NCBI GenBank assembly: GCA_003173895.1
Contig: PJMG01000008.1
Coordinates: 1 to 37,972 of the forward strand
Direction: 5' to 3'
DNA: 37,972 nucleotides
From: Candidatus Levyibacteriota bacterium
GTDB lineage: Bacteria; Patescibacteriota; Microgenomatia; Levybacterales; UBA12049
Part shown: positions 7,901-18,230 of the stretch, in pieces
How the letters are laid out: every line of letters begins with the position of its first letter
Position numbering within the stretch: the stretch's first letter is position 1
Notes under the pieces: generated by a model
Database searches by the model: none
The model's input: the letters and a program-made list of their open reading frames with translations, nothing else
Told to the model about the DNA's origin: nothing
Translations under genes and position numbers: made by a program

Positions 7901-10900
7901 GCAGTCAATGTCTTACTGGTGGAACTACACCCAACTGGCAATCTTGTTCTACGGGTGGTGCTGGTACTAATTATTGGACACTCTCTAGTCCAACAGGTGG
8001 TGCTTTAGTTCCCGTCAATTCAACTTTAGATCTTTTAATAGGAGGCACCTCTACTCCTTCTGCTAAATTCGCTTTTCTAAATGTAAATCCAGGGAGTGGA
8101 ACTCCTACTGCTTCTATCTCAGCTGGAGCAAATGGTGCTGCTTATCTAACTGCCGATGGTAAATTACAAACTACAGCCAGCCAAAATATTCTAATTGGTG
8201 GTGTGAATTCAGGTAATATCACTCTTTCACCTCTCAATACTACTAATGGTATAACTTTTACTGGCTATGCTACAGGCATAATCCATAGTACGAGTGGTGT
8301 TTTATCTTCTTCTGCAGTAAATCTTAATTCTGGGGATGTAACTAATACTTTAGGAGTGGGAAATGGTGGAACTGGCAATGCTAGCGTAGCATCAGGAGCA
8401 CTTTTATATGGTGCTGGTGGAACTTCTGCACTCACTCCACTTACAATTGGAGCTAATCATAGTGTATTAGTTTCTAATGGGTCTGTGCCTTCATGGACTA
8501 CCTCACCTACTTTTGATGGAGATCTAACTGTTAATGGTAATACTACATTAGGTGATGCTACGGGAGATCACTTAAATATAACGGCGAGTCTAAATACTAA
8601 CTTAATTCCTGTAGGTAACGGAAGTATAAATTTAGGTAGTTCTACTAATTATTTTGGAACTGTTTATGCTAATAATTTCATCAGTCCTACTACTTCTGGT
8701 ACTTCAGGATTTTGGAGCTTAGCTTCTAATACGCTTTCACCCGTTCAGACTTATTATGATTTATTAGTAGGAGGGACTGGTACCAGCAGTGCTACCTGGC
8801 AAGTATTTAGCTCTCAATACTCAGCAGGCGCAGTTACTATTCCTGCGGGAACTGCTACTAGCTCTGGAAGTTTATCTTTTAGAGGTTCAGCAACTACTAT
8901 TAATAGCTTAAATGGCGGATCATTAAATTTCCAAAGTTCAGTCGGCGGAGACAGTGGTCTAACATCAAATTTATTTATAGCTAATAATGGACATATTGGT
9001 ATTGGTAATGTAACTAATCCAAGTAATTTTCAGTTACAAATAGCTGGCAATGTGGGACCTAATACTAATAATGCTTATGATTTAGGTTCTACGGGAAATG
9101 TTTGGGCGAATGTTTATGCTACACAGTTTAAACAAGGAGCATCGCATTTAAATGTTCTGGATACTTCAAATGTATCTGGTACCAATAATTTTATCGCTAA
9201 ATTTACAGGAACTAATAGCGTCGGCAACAGTAGTATTTTTGATGATGGCTCTAATCATGTAGGAATTAATAATGCTACTCCTCAATTTACATTAGATGTA
9301 GATCAAATTGGTAATTCTACTACTCGTAATTTAGGTAAAGTTAAAGTAGCTGATGACTTCTTAGTACAATCCTCTAGTCCTTCTGCTCTAGCTATTTTTG
9401 ATAATACTGGAAGTGGAGCTATTATTACTGCTTCTTCCAGTGGCACTACAGAATTTACCGTAGATGGAAGTGGAAATGTAACTGCTAATGGGAACGTAGC
9501 TGTCAATGGCGGCTCTCTTACTACTACTCAAACCACTGCTAATTTATTTACTAACGCTAGTACTCTATCTATTGCTGCCGGAAGTGGCACAACTACTGTA
9601 AATAATGCGCTAACTTCTACTGGAACATTAACTGCTAGCGGAACATTAAATGTTACTGGAACAGCTAATTTAAATGGAGCTATTAATTTAGGAGATGCTA
9701 CTAGTGATCAAATAAATGTGACCGGTCAATTTATTTCTTCGTTAATTCCCTTAACTGATAATTTATATAACTTAGGAGCTCCTACACAACGTTGGGCTAA
9801 TGTTTATGCCAATAATATTTTCTCTTCAGCTTCAGGTGGAACTCAAGGCTTCTGGCAATTAGCTAGCAATGTTATTTCTCCCGCTAACATTTGGCAAGAT
9901 GTAGCAGTAGGTGGAACTGCTACTTCATCTGCTAAATTCCAGGTTTTTGGATCTGCAAATGGCTCACTCTATCCTGCAGGAACAGCTTCCACTTCAGGCT
10001 ATTTAAGCTTTGCTGGATCAGGAGTAGCTCATCAAATTAACATTCTCCAAAATGGAACTCTCGGATTTTATAATTCCGTAGGAGGAGATACTGGAGTTAC
10101 TACTTCTACTCCATCTTTGTATTTAGCAAATAATGGTAATGTAGGTATAGGTACTAATAACCCAACTAATACTTTACAAATCCAAGGAGCCAGCGTGACT
10201 ACATCACTTATTTCTAGTGCCGGCAATGTGAATTTTTCTTTAGATAATAATGGTGGAAACGCAGATCTTATAAACCTAAAAGATAATGCCACTACAAAAT
10301 GGATTATCGCAAAAGATACTGATAATAGTTTTTACCTTCTGGATAATGCTGCGAATAAACATGTAATGAAAGCAGTGACGAATTCTTATCTGGGCTTAGA
10401 AACTGATGGCGGGAATGTGGCTATTGGTAATACTAATCCTCAAGGGATATTAGACATAACTTCTACTCTAGCTCAGCCTGATGATTTAACAGTAAATCAA
10501 GCCACTACTACTAATTTAGTACCTAATCCTAGTTTTGAAGCAGCACTTCTCTCTACAGGCTGGACCGCTTCAGCAGATATGACTAAATCTACTGATAGAT
10601 CTATTTATGGAAGTAATTCTCTTAAATTTACTCATAGTGGCGCTGTAACTGAAACTACTAATTCATCCTGTATAGCAGTAACTGCAGGAGGAACTTATAC
10701 TCTATCGGGTTTTATGTACATAGCCTCAGGCTTTGCTGGATCATTTAATCTTAACCTAAAGGAATTTACTAACGGAACTTGTTCTGCTGGGGGCACTACC
10801 GATACAGGATTTACTACTGCCACTACTAATGCTTGGAGAAGAGTTAATAGTGCATATGCTCTATCTGGTGGAACTAATTCTGTTCAGGTTTTAATTACTA

Positions 10901-13900
10901 CTACTAGTGGTAATGGAACAGCTTATGCAGATGGCATACAGTTAGAACAAGCATCTACTCCTAGTCTTTATGCTGATGGATCATTGGGACCTGGTTATTA
11001 TTGGACTGGAGCACCAAATAATTCTTCTAGCGTACGACAAGCAGGTTCTATTTTTGCCTATCAAACTCTTAACTCAGCAGCAGGATTGGGAGCTTCTAGT
11101 AGATCCAACTTCCCAACATTACAATTAGACCAACAAGGTACAGGAGATATAATAGCCGCATCTGCCAGCGGAACTCCAGAATTAAGACTTCTAACTTCTG
11201 GACAACTTCAAGCTAGAAGCTTCTACGATTTAGATAATACTAATTATTTCTTAGATCCAGCTACTACAGGTAGCTCAGCCAGTTTAGCTGGAAGCTTAAC
11301 CTTTAATCCAGCCACTCCTAACTTTACTCACAATATTAACTATATGGGTCTTAGTAACCTTAATTTCCAAAGAAGTGTGGGTGGAGATGCAGGTTTAACT
11401 TCTACTTTATATTTAGCAAGTAATGGACAGGTAGGAATTGGAACCACTAGTACATCTGATCAACTTGATGTTTATTCTTCTGCTTTAGCATTTTCAACCA
11501 CCAATGCCACCGCAGAGTTCTTTTCAACAGATTCTCAAGCAGCTGACAAAGGAGGGAGTATTGCTTTTGGAGGACAAGACGGAACTATAACTAATAGGAC
11601 ATTCGGAGCTATAGGAGGGTTTAAGTTAAATAGTACTAGCGCTGACTACTCTGGCTATCTCGCTTTTGCGACTAGAAATAATGGAAACACGCCAGCAGAA
11701 CGTATGAGAATAGACAATTTAGGCAATGTGGGTATTGGCACTACTACCCCAGTAGCTACTCTACAAGTAGCTGGAACAGCATCTGCTTCTGGAGATCTAA
11801 CATTTTATAATGGCTCTAACGGAGTTACTCATAATATGTATCTTTTTAACAATAGTAATTTAGATATCCAAACTTCAGTTGGAGGTGCTGCAGCAACAAC
11901 GCACGCTCTCTATATTGCTGCTGGTGGAAAGGTAGGATTTGGAACTACAAGTCCAGGCTCACCAGTTGATATTAGTAGCTCTAGTGATAATACACTAGCT
12001 ATTGAAACCAATCTTTCTACTAGCTTCGCTCATGCGGGACAATTTCTTGATTCAGCTTTAACCAGTGGGCAAAATTATGCTATTAATATTGGACAAGCGA
12101 CAGGTACTAAAAATTTAGCATACTTTGGCTATAATTATGGAGGTTCTTCTGGCAATAATAATAGCTATCTCACCATGGGCTTATGGGGAGTAGATAATAT
12201 CATAAATATTACTGGAGCTGGTAAAATCGGTCTTAATGAAGTACCAGATAACACTAATGGACATGAGGTGCAAATAAGCGGAACAGTCCTCGCAAGCGGA
12301 TATAATGGAAAATGTGTTAACGTAGCCTTTAGTACAAGCCCTCTTACAGGATGTAATGATGACGTGGCTGAAATATTCTCTTCAAATGAAAGCGTTAATC
12401 CTACAGATTTGTTAAGTATAAGTAAAACAACTAATGGTACTGTACAAAAAAGCTCCACTCCCTATGATCCAACAGCATTAGGCATTGTCTCAAGTCAACC
12501 TGGAGTTTTATTAGGTATTGAAGGGGATCAGGTTGCTCTGGGAGGAGATTCGACATCTTATTCTACATCCTCTGCTGCACTTACCAATCCGGCAGTCGCA
12601 CTTAATGGACACGTACCAACAACTGTTTCTACAGAAAATGGTAGGATTCATAGAGGTGATTACATTACAACCTCTTCTCTTTCAGGGGTGGGAATGAAAG
12701 CGACAAAAGCAGGTCGCGTCATCGGACTTGCTCTTGATGATTTTGATCCATCAAAAGCAACTACACAAACTCTACCAAATGGACAATCCATTCAAGTTGA
12801 AAAAATCTTTGTCTTTGTTAATCCTACTTGGTATGATCCGGATGTTTACCTAACAGATACAGGTAATTTCAATATTATTCCTAAATCCGATGGAACTTAT
12901 CAGCTTTTAGATACCAGCAACAATAATAACGTAATAACTCGTATTGGATCTTTTGGTTCAGCAATTGTTGGGATGTTAAAAGCAGGAAGTATCGACGCTC
13001 AAAAAATTAGCACACAAAGTTTTGCTGTATCTACAGATAATGTTTCTATAGCCGGTCAATCTTTACATGACTATATCGCTAATATAGTTCAACAAACTAT
13101 AAATAATTCAAATCTTGGACAATCTAATAACGGCAATATTATTTCTCCTCTCGCTCAAGTGAATCACTTACAAACTAATATAATTTCACCTTTGGCAGAT
13201 GATTCAAATATTTCTTTAGATTTAAGTCATTCAAAATTAGAAATTAGGAATTCCTCAGATGCATCTAATTCTGCAGTAGTATCCTCTATTGATAATAAAG
13301 GCAATGCTACTTTCTCAGGAACCTTAAATTCTGAAAATCTCGCAGTAAATGGGGACGCAACTATTTCTGGTACCTTACATGTAAATCAGATTCAAGCTAA
13401 TCAAATAGCAGGACTCCAAGCAGTAGTGAGTACACTTTCTGCTCAAAATGTGACAAATGTAACCAATATTATCTTTGCTACCCCTTCTGCGACCCCAGCG
13501 AGCAATTCGTCCCAGAATAATCAGGATTTAGCTAGCACTCCTTCTGGAAGTTTGCTAGCTGGAAACATTACTCCATCGCTGGGATATACTGATATCTCAT
13601 CATATTCAGGCTTTTTAGCTAATGTTCCGAGTCTCCATAGTTCATTTGCACAGTTTGATCAGGGACTTGTTTCGCTTGGTCCTACTTCTCTTTCAGATAC
13701 TACGATAGCGGGACAACTTTCCATCAATGCTAATTTCATTATTGCTCAAAACTCTATCAATGTTTTAGGAGCTGATTTAGCTCTACAACCACTTAGACAA
13801 GGTGGAATTAATCTGGAAAATGGTGCTTTAGCCATAGATACTAATGGAAACTTAACTGTAAATGGTAAAGCTGTATTTAATAAAACCATATTAGCTAGTG

Positions 13901-14355
13901 TAGTTTCTCCCCTACCCAACCAAGATTTAAATATTAACTTAGGTGGTGAACCAAATAGTAGCAGTTCAGCAAATAAAAATTCACAGTTCATAATTCGTAA
14001 TTCATCTAATTCTGCTGTTCTTTCATTTAATCAAAATGGAGACATCCAAGCTTCAGGCGCGGCGACCATTAACAAACTTAACTTTAACTTAGTTCAACCA
14101 GCACTGGCTGTTTCTGATACAGAAGTAGTTGCTACAGGTTCTGCAGGACAATTTCAGATCAATGCTTACCAAAAAGAAATTACTATTGATAACACTTCTG
14201 TAACAGCTAATTCGTTGATTTATATAACTCCTGTAGGAAATGCTTCTACACAAGCTCCTTATCTATTAAGACAGGTTCCAGGAGAATCATTTACAGTGGG
14301 AATATCTACTTATGATATTAACGCTACTAAGTTTAACTGGTTAATAGTGAACTAA
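4924..14355 (+). CDS. giant membrane-anchored surface fibre with recombinase-type core-binding domains
   Basis: From ATG 4924 the protein has 3143 residues (3186 if GTG 4795 is used). Residues about 5-95 and 110-206 are two similar SAM-like core-binding domains of tyrosine recombinases (TIKNYLSDIRKFINWFED and TIKNYLIDIKQYINWLQE). The catalytic Arg/His/Tyr domain is absent. A basic segment leads to a membrane helix (about 358-382), so the fibre should be outside the cell. Next come an 'FQGRLTDNNDNPITNPTNVR' module ending VPYATNA (about 397-528), many phage-tail-like repeats (DLGSTGNVWANVYA, SVGGDAGLTS, VGIGTTTP), a jelly-roll carbohydrate-binding-like module (about 1862-2035), a peptidase-G2/intramolecular-chaperone-like module with DDVAEIF and KATKAGRVIG (about 2462-2641), and a C-terminal beta domain ending FNWLIVN. 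A receptor or adhesin role is inferred. Annotation as an integrase would be wrong. Confidence 0.85.
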   Translation: MNILERFKNHLLSDKFKPTKITIKNYLSDIRKFINWFEDKKQSSFNSSDITLIEIKEFEQSQLKKLSASSVKRMMSSMRKFFNFLKTQNEISFDPFATQMDAKTENLDPMHLRDFKNYLFLDKSSHLTIKNYLIDIKQYINWLQETAGEALNSDNLLNLVSEKTIDEYKNRLIYEKAFSSSSINRKLSSLKKYLLWLEENALINFSQPNGANLLSKNELSNNIKNAQNGSPSFFTEKEINEHKEKSYSKFPLFRLFQKVSYGLTFLLEQSFITPIAFLIKRGDYDLWRLRGKKIFTKNSFFENHLDKHKQILSHIPKSIYAPLKISTKNLTFWQKVIYHLKYTRPDWYRKYHQTALVHYFNLAVLFIFCTAIGVSLYTVFISGGKKAPTLASGPSAPLRILSFQGRLTDNNDNPITNPTNVRFIIYNDPSSSGSARLWEEVDQVSPDTNGIFSILLGSNGSGGNASLCNGGNPPTSPATGACGIPQSLFANNPTLYLAVTIENTTELTPRQQIATVPYATNAEVLQGLPPTTDSGVSGNTNVVLALNSSGVLNIQGTSATTFQSTGGQFVLSGKTLTLNTASGTGTNIQLAPDGLGQIDVQKPFSNSTLNGNLKAASNGVYTDAGAVEVDDLFGVLATSSGQSAFTINQDGTGPVISASRSGSPIFTLDGSGNGTFTGNVFGSTGNFTNLNVSNNVTSNLTPSIADTYSLGTSTSNEYLHLFVHDITVNGQSVTQLWQENLGALSPLHITDDLLLGTTATTGARFGFLNVAGGTPTASISAGASGALVVDASGLIQTTASQTLTLGSTTTGNINIGTDSTARNIAIGNTSGATGLTERVGTGNYSLDGVGGSTYAIGASNTTGTITIGGTSQTGTITLGQYNGTSNSTINIGHATVGNGGTQTLGIGDAATGTGKDVITIGNTNGASQTTINAGTGGLSLVGAPVNINTSGSGNTSIGNGTGTVALTLGSDATGDIFYRNSGGTLSRLAIGTGSQCLTGGTTPNWQSCSTGGAGTNYWTLSSPTGGALVPVNSTLDLLIGGTSTPSAKFAFLNVNPGSGTPTASISAGANGAAYLTADGKLQTTASQNILIGGVNSGNITLSPLNTTNGITFTGYATGIIHSTSGVLSSSAVNLNSGDVTNTLGVGNGGTGNASVASGALLYGAGGTSALTPLTIGANHSVLVSNGSVPSWTTSPTFDGDLTVNGNTTLGDATGDHLNITASLNTNLIPVGNGSINLGSSTNYFGTVYANNFISPTTSGTSGFWSLASNTLSPVQTYYDLLVGGTGTSSATWQVFSSQYSAGAVTIPAGTATSSGSLSFRGSATTINSLNGGSLNFQSSVGGDSGLTSNLFIANNGHIGIGNVTNPSNFQLQIAGNVGPNTNNAYDLGSTGNVWANVYATQFKQGASHLNVLDTSNVSGTNNFIAKFTGTNSVGNSSIFDDGSNHVGINNATPQFTLDVDQIGNSTTRNLGKVKVADDFLVQSSSPSALAIFDNTGSGAIITASSSGTTEFTVDGSGNVTANGNVAVNGGSLTTTQTTANLFTNASTLSIAAGSGTTTVNNALTSTGTLTASGTLNVTGTANLNGAINLGDATSDQINVTGQFISSLIPLTDNLYNLGAPTQRWANVYANNIFSSASGGTQGFWQLASNVISPANIWQDVAVGGTATSSAKFQVFGSANGSLYPAGTASTSGYLSFAGSGVAHQINILQNGTLGFYNSVGGDTGVTTSTPSLYLANNGNVGIGTNNPTNTLQIQGASVTTSLISSAGNVNFSLDNNGGNADLINLKDNATTKWIIAKDTDNSFYLLDNAANKHVMKAVTNSYLGLETDGGNVAIGNTNPQGILDITSTLAQPDDLTVNQATTTNLVPNPSFEAALLSTGWTASADMTKSTDRSIYGSNSLKFTHSGAVTETTNSSCIAVTAGGTYTLSGFMYIASGFAGSFNLNLKEFTNGTCSAGGTTDTGFTTATTNAWRRVNSAYALSGGTNSVQVLITTTSGNGTAYADGIQLEQASTPSLYADGSLGPGYYWTGAPNNSSSVRQAGSIFAYQTLNSAAGLGASSRSNFPTLQLDQQGTGDIIAASASGTPELRLLTSGQLQARSFYDLDNTNYFLDPATTGSSASLAGSLTFNPATPNFTHNINYMGLSNLNFQRSVGGDAGLTSTLYLASNGQVGIGTTSTSDQLDVYSSALAFSTTNATAEFFSTDSQAADKGGSIAFGGQDGTITNRTFGAIGGFKLNSTSADYSGYLAFATRNNGNTPAERMRIDNLGNVGIGTTTPVATLQVAGTASASGDLTFYNGSNGVTHNMYLFNNSNLDIQTSVGGAAATTHALYIAAGGKVGFGTTSPGSPVDISSSSDNTLAIETNLSTSFAHAGQFLDSALTSGQNYAINIGQATGTKNLAYFGYNYGGSSGNNNSYLTMGLWGVDNIINITGAGKIGLNEVPDNTNGHEVQISGTVLASGYNGKCVNVAFSTSPLTGCNDDVAEIFSSNESVNPTDLLSISKTTNGTVQKSSTPYDPTALGIVSSQPGVLLGIEGDQVALGGDSTSYSTSSAALTNPAVALNGHVPTTVSTENGRIHRGDYITTSSLSGVGMKATKAGRVIGLALDDFDPSKATTQTLPNGQSIQVEKIFVFVNPTWYDPDVYLTDTGNFNIIPKSDGTYQLLDTSNNNNVITRIGSFGSAIVGMLKAGSIDAQKISTQSFAVSTDNVSIAGQSLHDYIANIVQQTINNSNLGQSNNGNIISPLAQVNHLQTNIISPLADDSNISLDLSHSKLEIRNSSDASNSAVVSSIDNKGNATFSGTLNSENLAVNGDATISGTLHVNQIQANQIAGLQAVVSTLSAQNVTNVTNIIFATPSATPASNSSQNNQDLASTPSGSLLAGNITPSLGYTDISSYSGFLANVPSLHSSFAQFDQGLVSLGPTSLSDTTIAGQLSINANFIIAQNSINVLGADLALQPLRQGGINLENGALAIDTNGNLTVNGKAVFNKTILASVVSPLPNQDLNINLGGEPNSSSSANKNSQFIIRNSSNSAVLSFNQNGDIQASGAATINKLNFNLVQPALAVSDTEVVATGSAGQFQINAYQKEITIDNTSVTANSLIYITPVGNASTQAPYLLRQVPGESFTVGISTYDINATKFNWLIVN

Positions 14356-14369
14356 TAAGTTTATTAAAA

Positions 14370-16298
14370 TTAGTTTAGTAGTTCTTGAAGTTTTCTCTGC
14401 GAATTAATATCTGTAACATTTTGTAATCCTTGTTGCCAAATTTCTTGGGCTTTCTGATTATCAGAATATATTTTACTGTAAATTTCTCCTTCATACAGAT
14501 ATGCAGTAGAGTTAGTAGGATCAATAACTCTTACTCGTTCATAGTCTGCTATTGCTGTTTTGTAATCCTTTTTACTTAAAGCTATTGCAGCAAGGTTAAG
14601 ATATGCAGGAGTAAAATCTTTATTATTTTGTAGTGCTTTTTTAAATGACTGTGTGGCCTCATTTACTTTTCCGCTTTGAAGAAGTAATAAGCCAATAGCA
14701 TTCTCTGATTTAGCACTAGGGGCAATATTTTCCATTCGCTGATATTCTGTAAGTGCTTTTTTTTCCATTCCCTTCCGATAAGGATTCGTACCGTATGGTG
14801 TTACTGCTGTTGTCCCAAATTGCCTAATAATATTAGTATTTACTCCATTTTTTTTAACATAAATCTCAGATACATCATCAAAATAAACCAGGCTCCAATC
14901 TGAATCATCCGGCAATACCTTTCCTAACTTTTTGATAAATCCGTTATATCTTGTATCAATAAGTATGTAGGAGATTGAGTATTTATTAGCAAATTGGTTA
15001 AAGAAAACGAGATATTTTTCGTCCGAAAGATAGGTTTTATCCAAAAGAGATTTGTAGGATTTTAATTCACAGCAAAGATATACATCCGCACGTAAGTCAA
15101 TAAAAACTTTTTGTTCTGGATAAAGATAATACAAGATATATCCCCCATTTATAAGTTCATTTAGCATATGTCCTTGGAGGTGGTTCTTCTGAACAAAATG
15201 CACTGCCCCAACAGGATATATTGTGGGCTTATACCGCTTGAGATAAAATATTCCTATGCACGCAATACTTAAAATTACTATGATTAATCCAACAAATATC
15301 TTTTGACTTTTTGTAGATGGTCGAGGGAAAAAAGAACATAGTGAAGCTCCCATGATATATAAAATAATGTAGGAATACGAAACATTTCGTTGTGCAGAAA
15401 ACGGAAGAAGAAGAAAAATAAGTAACGGGAGAACCCATAGAATTGATTTTTTTGATTTTTTCGAAAAGTAAAAAAATGGAATTATAATTACAGAACAAAG
15501 AATGAAAAAAATAGAAAATAAAAGCAGATTATTTTGTATTGGTACCCATTCACCAAATATTCTTATTTCCTGTAGATGCGTCATAAAAAGAAAGAGTAAT
15601 CTATATTGAGATAGTCCAAGTGGAGGCAATAGTGTAATTATAGAAATACCAAGAGTAGTGATAGTAAGTATCCATGCTCTTTTTAGATAAATTTTTTCTT
15701 TTGTTTTTTTATACTGATAAAATGCAAGCAGAGCATAACTGCCTGTACAATATATTGCAAACACTACTGATGACTGCATATTGGTCCAGAACCAAGTAAT
15801 TGGAATAAGTAAGTATAGATAATTTTTGCCTTTTTCAAAGTATATAAGAATAATCGCTATTGTAAGGATAAAAAATAAAAAGGTAAACATTTGTGGACGA
15901 GGCACATAAAATTCAACTGTCGAGCAAAAACACAATACACTAATACCTATTGCAGTAGCTGTAGAAAGTGAAAAAAATCGTTTTATAAAAAGAAAAAAAG
16001 AACCAAGAGTAATTACAGCTATTGTTGCAAGTATATACGGAATTCCTGCAAAACCCACCAGTCTTTCAACAAAAGCAAGTCCTACTTGAAATAACCACTC
16101 GTAGGGCGACCATTCTCTCCCCTGCGCTGTATAAGAAAATATATCTTTATAGAGTATACCCTTTTGAAGAAAGATTTCTCCAGCTTTCAAATGATAATAG
16201 AAATCCGTATTTTCCTTTACAGATGATACCCAAATAAAAACACCTGAAAAGAATATAACACAAAGGAGTATATTGAAGAATATTCTACGAGTTAACAT
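14370..16298 (-). CDS. polytopic GT-C-like membrane protein with C-terminal TPRs (paralog 1)
   Basis: This 642-residue protein has about ten membrane helices in residues 1-350. The first loop carries DFYYHLKAGE followed by GILYKDIFSYTAQGREWSPY and EWLF, the signature of a bacterial family usually written 'DPDLWWHL..G..DPFS.T..G.PW..HEWL'. That loop resembles the acidic D-x-x-x-H site of GT-C glycosyltransferases. A later FSAQRNVSY and a soluble part with LNELINGGYILYYLYPEQK and FIDLRADVY follow. The C-terminus (about 500-642) holds tetratricopeptide repeats (AYLNLAAIALSKKDYKTAI). It lies four bases downstream of its closest paralog (16303-18195), so the two form an operon, and it converges on the giant gene, whose stop is 14 bp away. 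Transfer of a sugar from a lipid carrier is possible; substrate and activity are unproven. Confidence 0.8.
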   Translation of the reverse strand: MLTRRIFFNILLCVIFFSGVFIWVSSVKENTDFYYHLKAGEIFLQKGILYKDIFSYTAQGREWSPYEWLFQVGLAFVERLVGFAGIPYILATIAVITLGSFFLFIKRFFSLSTATAIGISVLCFCSTVEFYVPRPQMFTFLFFILTIAIILIYFEKGKNYLYLLIPITWFWTNMQSSVVFAIYCTGSYALLAFYQYKKTKEKIYLKRAWILTITTLGISIITLLPPLGLSQYRLLFLFMTHLQEIRIFGEWVPIQNNLLLFSIFFILCSVIIIPFFYFSKKSKKSILWVLPLLIFLLLPFSAQRNVSYSYIILYIMGASLCSFFPRPSTKSQKIFVGLIIVILSIACIGIFYLKRYKPTIYPVGAVHFVQKNHLQGHMLNELINGGYILYYLYPEQKVFIDLRADVYLCCELKSYKSLLDKTYLSDEKYLVFFNQFANKYSISYILIDTRYNGFIKKLGKVLPDDSDWSLVYFDDVSEIYVKKNGVNTNIIRQFGTTAVTPYGTNPYRKGMEKKALTEYQRMENIAPSAKSENAIGLLLLQSGKVNEATQSFKKALQNNKDFTPAYLNLAAIALSKKDYKTAIADYERVRVIDPTNSTAYLYEGEIYSKIYSDNQKAQEIWQQGLQNVTDINSQRKLQELLN

Positions 16299-16302
16299 AT
16301 AA

Positions 16303-18195
16303 TTACTGGTTCAGTAAAAGTTGCAGTTTTGTTTGAGCATTTTTATCTTGTATATTTTGAACTCCTCTACTCCATATATCTCTTGCGCTAGGCAAATCAT
16401 GATCTACCTCAGCAAGTATTTCACCTAAATAAATATATGGCTGAGGACTGGTAGGGTCAATACGTAGTACGTCTTCATATAGTACTTTTGCCTGCTCATA
16501 ATTTTTTTGTTGGATATCGATTGCTGCTAAATTAAGATATGGAGGAACAAAAGTAGGATTGAGCAGTAGTGCTTTCCTAAAATATTTTTCTGCTATTGTA
16601 CTCTGCCTTTTTTGCAGAGATATTAACCCAATCGCATTTTCTGATTTAGCACTATCTACAATCGTAACCATTCTTTGATACTCTTGAAGTGCTAACTCTT
16701 CTTGTCCCTTTCTATATGGAGTATTACTATATGGCGTAGCTGCTTTTACTTCAAATTGTTTGATAATTTTGTCATTGAATCCATTTCTCTTAACAAAAAT
16801 CTCAGACACATCATCAAAGTAAATAAGAGCCCACTGAGGCTCATTTTCTAAAGTCTTTCCTACCAATGCAGTATAGTTTTCAAAATGGTAATCTACCAAT
16901 GCAAAAGAAAAATTATATTTGTTAAAATAGTCTATGACATCTTTTTTGTAGAGATTATAAGGCTCAGTGCTCTTTTTTTCTAAATTCTGATATGCAGGTA
17001 ACTCACAACAGGCATACACCTCTGTACGAAGATCAATAAATACCTTGTATTTTGGATAAAGTGAATACATAAGATAACTTCCTGAAGTAAATGTATTAAA
17101 CATCCTTCCTTTTATAAAATGATGTTGTAAGAAAATAACTGCATTTTTGGGATAGATAATTGATATCGACGATTTTTGATACAGTAACCAACTATGTGCT
17201 ATAAAAATTCCAATAAAAATGACAGTAAACCAAATTCGTCTATAGAAAGGTTCCAACTGTTTTAGTATCCACGCTGCAATAATAACCATAACAATATGGG
17301 TAAAAAATATATTTCGGACAGCTAAAAAAGGCAAGAGAAGAAAAATACTTAATGGTAAAAAAACTATAATCTCAGATCTCTTTTTTGGGAGAAAGAAGAA
17401 TAAAGGAATGCATATAAAAAATAAACTTATGAGATAAACACTAAATTGTGGGAATAATTCATATACAGGCATCCATTCTGGAAAGTATGTCGTTATTTTA
17501 GAGTATCCACTAAATAGATATAACAATTGATACTGCGAGAAATTAATGGGAGGTAAAATCGTTAAGAGAAAATTTATTACTCCTGTTATACTAAGTGCAT
17601 ATGCTATAGGTAGATTTTTTTTGAATAGATAAAGCACTGCATATGATAAATATAGGTACACAGCAAAAACAACTGAAGCATGCATATTAGCCCATAAAAG
17701 GGTAATTGGTATAGAAAAGAATAACCATAGTTTTTTCTGCGTTTTTAGAAAAAGAAAAATAAATAAAATAGTAAGAATAAAATAGCTTGTTGCAAGTAAG
17801 TATGGTCTAGCTACAAAAAATTCCATATCCCAAGCCGCATAAAAAAACAATATACAGATAGCATAAATACGCTGTAGATGAAAAAATTTATAGATAAAAA
17901 TATAGAGTATGCTTAACTGAATAAGTGTACAAACAATAGTAAAAATAGAAATTATTGATAAACCAAATATATGAACTACTTCATATAAAATTACTTCAAA
18001 TAACCATTCCTGAGGGAACCATGGTCTTCCCTGTGCTACATAAGAAAAAATATCCTTGTGTAAAATTCCGTAGTGGAGATATGCCTCTCCTGCTCTAATA
18101 TGATACCATGTATCTGGATTAACAGGTTGCTGATATATAATCACACTAATACCGATGTATAAAAGCACAAGAAGAAAAAAAGAAAATAATCTCAT
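16303..18195 (-). CDS. polytopic GT-C-like membrane protein with C-terminal TPRs (paralog 2)
   Basis: The 630-residue protein is closely similar in layout to its downstream neighbour. It has the N-terminal loop DTWYHIRAGEAYLHYGI, then KDIFSYVAQGRPWFPQEWLF, WANMHASVVFAVY, FPEWMPVYE and FLAVRNIFFTH between membrane helices. A soluble section with FIDLRTEVYACCELPAY follows, then TPRs over about the last 140 residues (PYLNLAAIDIQQKNYEQA, PQPYIYLGEILAE). The strong conservation of the loop, the Arg-Asn before a late helix, and the FIDLR segment between paralogs suggests a common active site. It is the first gene of a two-gene minus-strand operon, with only 21 bp to the divergent third paralog. Enzymatic function as a glycosyltransferase is inferred from family resemblance only. 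Confidence 0.8.
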   Translation of the reverse strand: MRLFSFFLLVLLYIGISVIIYQQPVNPDTWYHIRAGEAYLHYGILHKDIFSYVAQGRPWFPQEWLFEVILYEVVHIFGLSIISIFTIVCTLIQLSILYIFIYKFFHLQRIYAICILFFYAAWDMEFFVARPYLLATSYFILTILFIFLFLKTQKKLWLFFSIPITLLWANMHASVVFAVYLYLSYAVLYLFKKNLPIAYALSITGVINFLLTILPPINFSQYQLLYLFSGYSKITTYFPEWMPVYELFPQFSVYLISLFFICIPLFFFLPKKRSEIIVFLPLSIFLLLPFLAVRNIFFTHIVMVIIAAWILKQLEPFYRRIWFTVIFIGIFIAHSWLLYQKSSISIIYPKNAVIFLQHHFIKGRMFNTFTSGSYLMYSLYPKYKVFIDLRTEVYACCELPAYQNLEKKSTEPYNLYKKDVIDYFNKYNFSFALVDYHFENYTALVGKTLENEPQWALIYFDDVSEIFVKRNGFNDKIIKQFEVKAATPYSNTPYRKGQEELALQEYQRMVTIVDSAKSENAIGLISLQKRQSTIAEKYFRKALLLNPTFVPPYLNLAAIDIQQKNYEQAKVLYEDVLRIDPTSPQPYIYLGEILAEVDHDLPSARDIWSRGVQNIQDKNAQTKLQLLLNQ

Positions 18196-18200
18196 ATTTC

Positions 18201-18230
18201 ACTTTAATAATAACATATGCGTATTATCAA
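18201..18230 (-). promoter_or_regulatory. possible leaderless promoter for the two-gene minus-strand operon
   Basis: On the minus strand TTGATA (18225-18230) is followed after 18 bases by TAAAGT (18201-18206), five bases before the ATG at 18195. The -35 would lie inside the divergent gene. Match to consensus is only moderate. Confidence 0.3.
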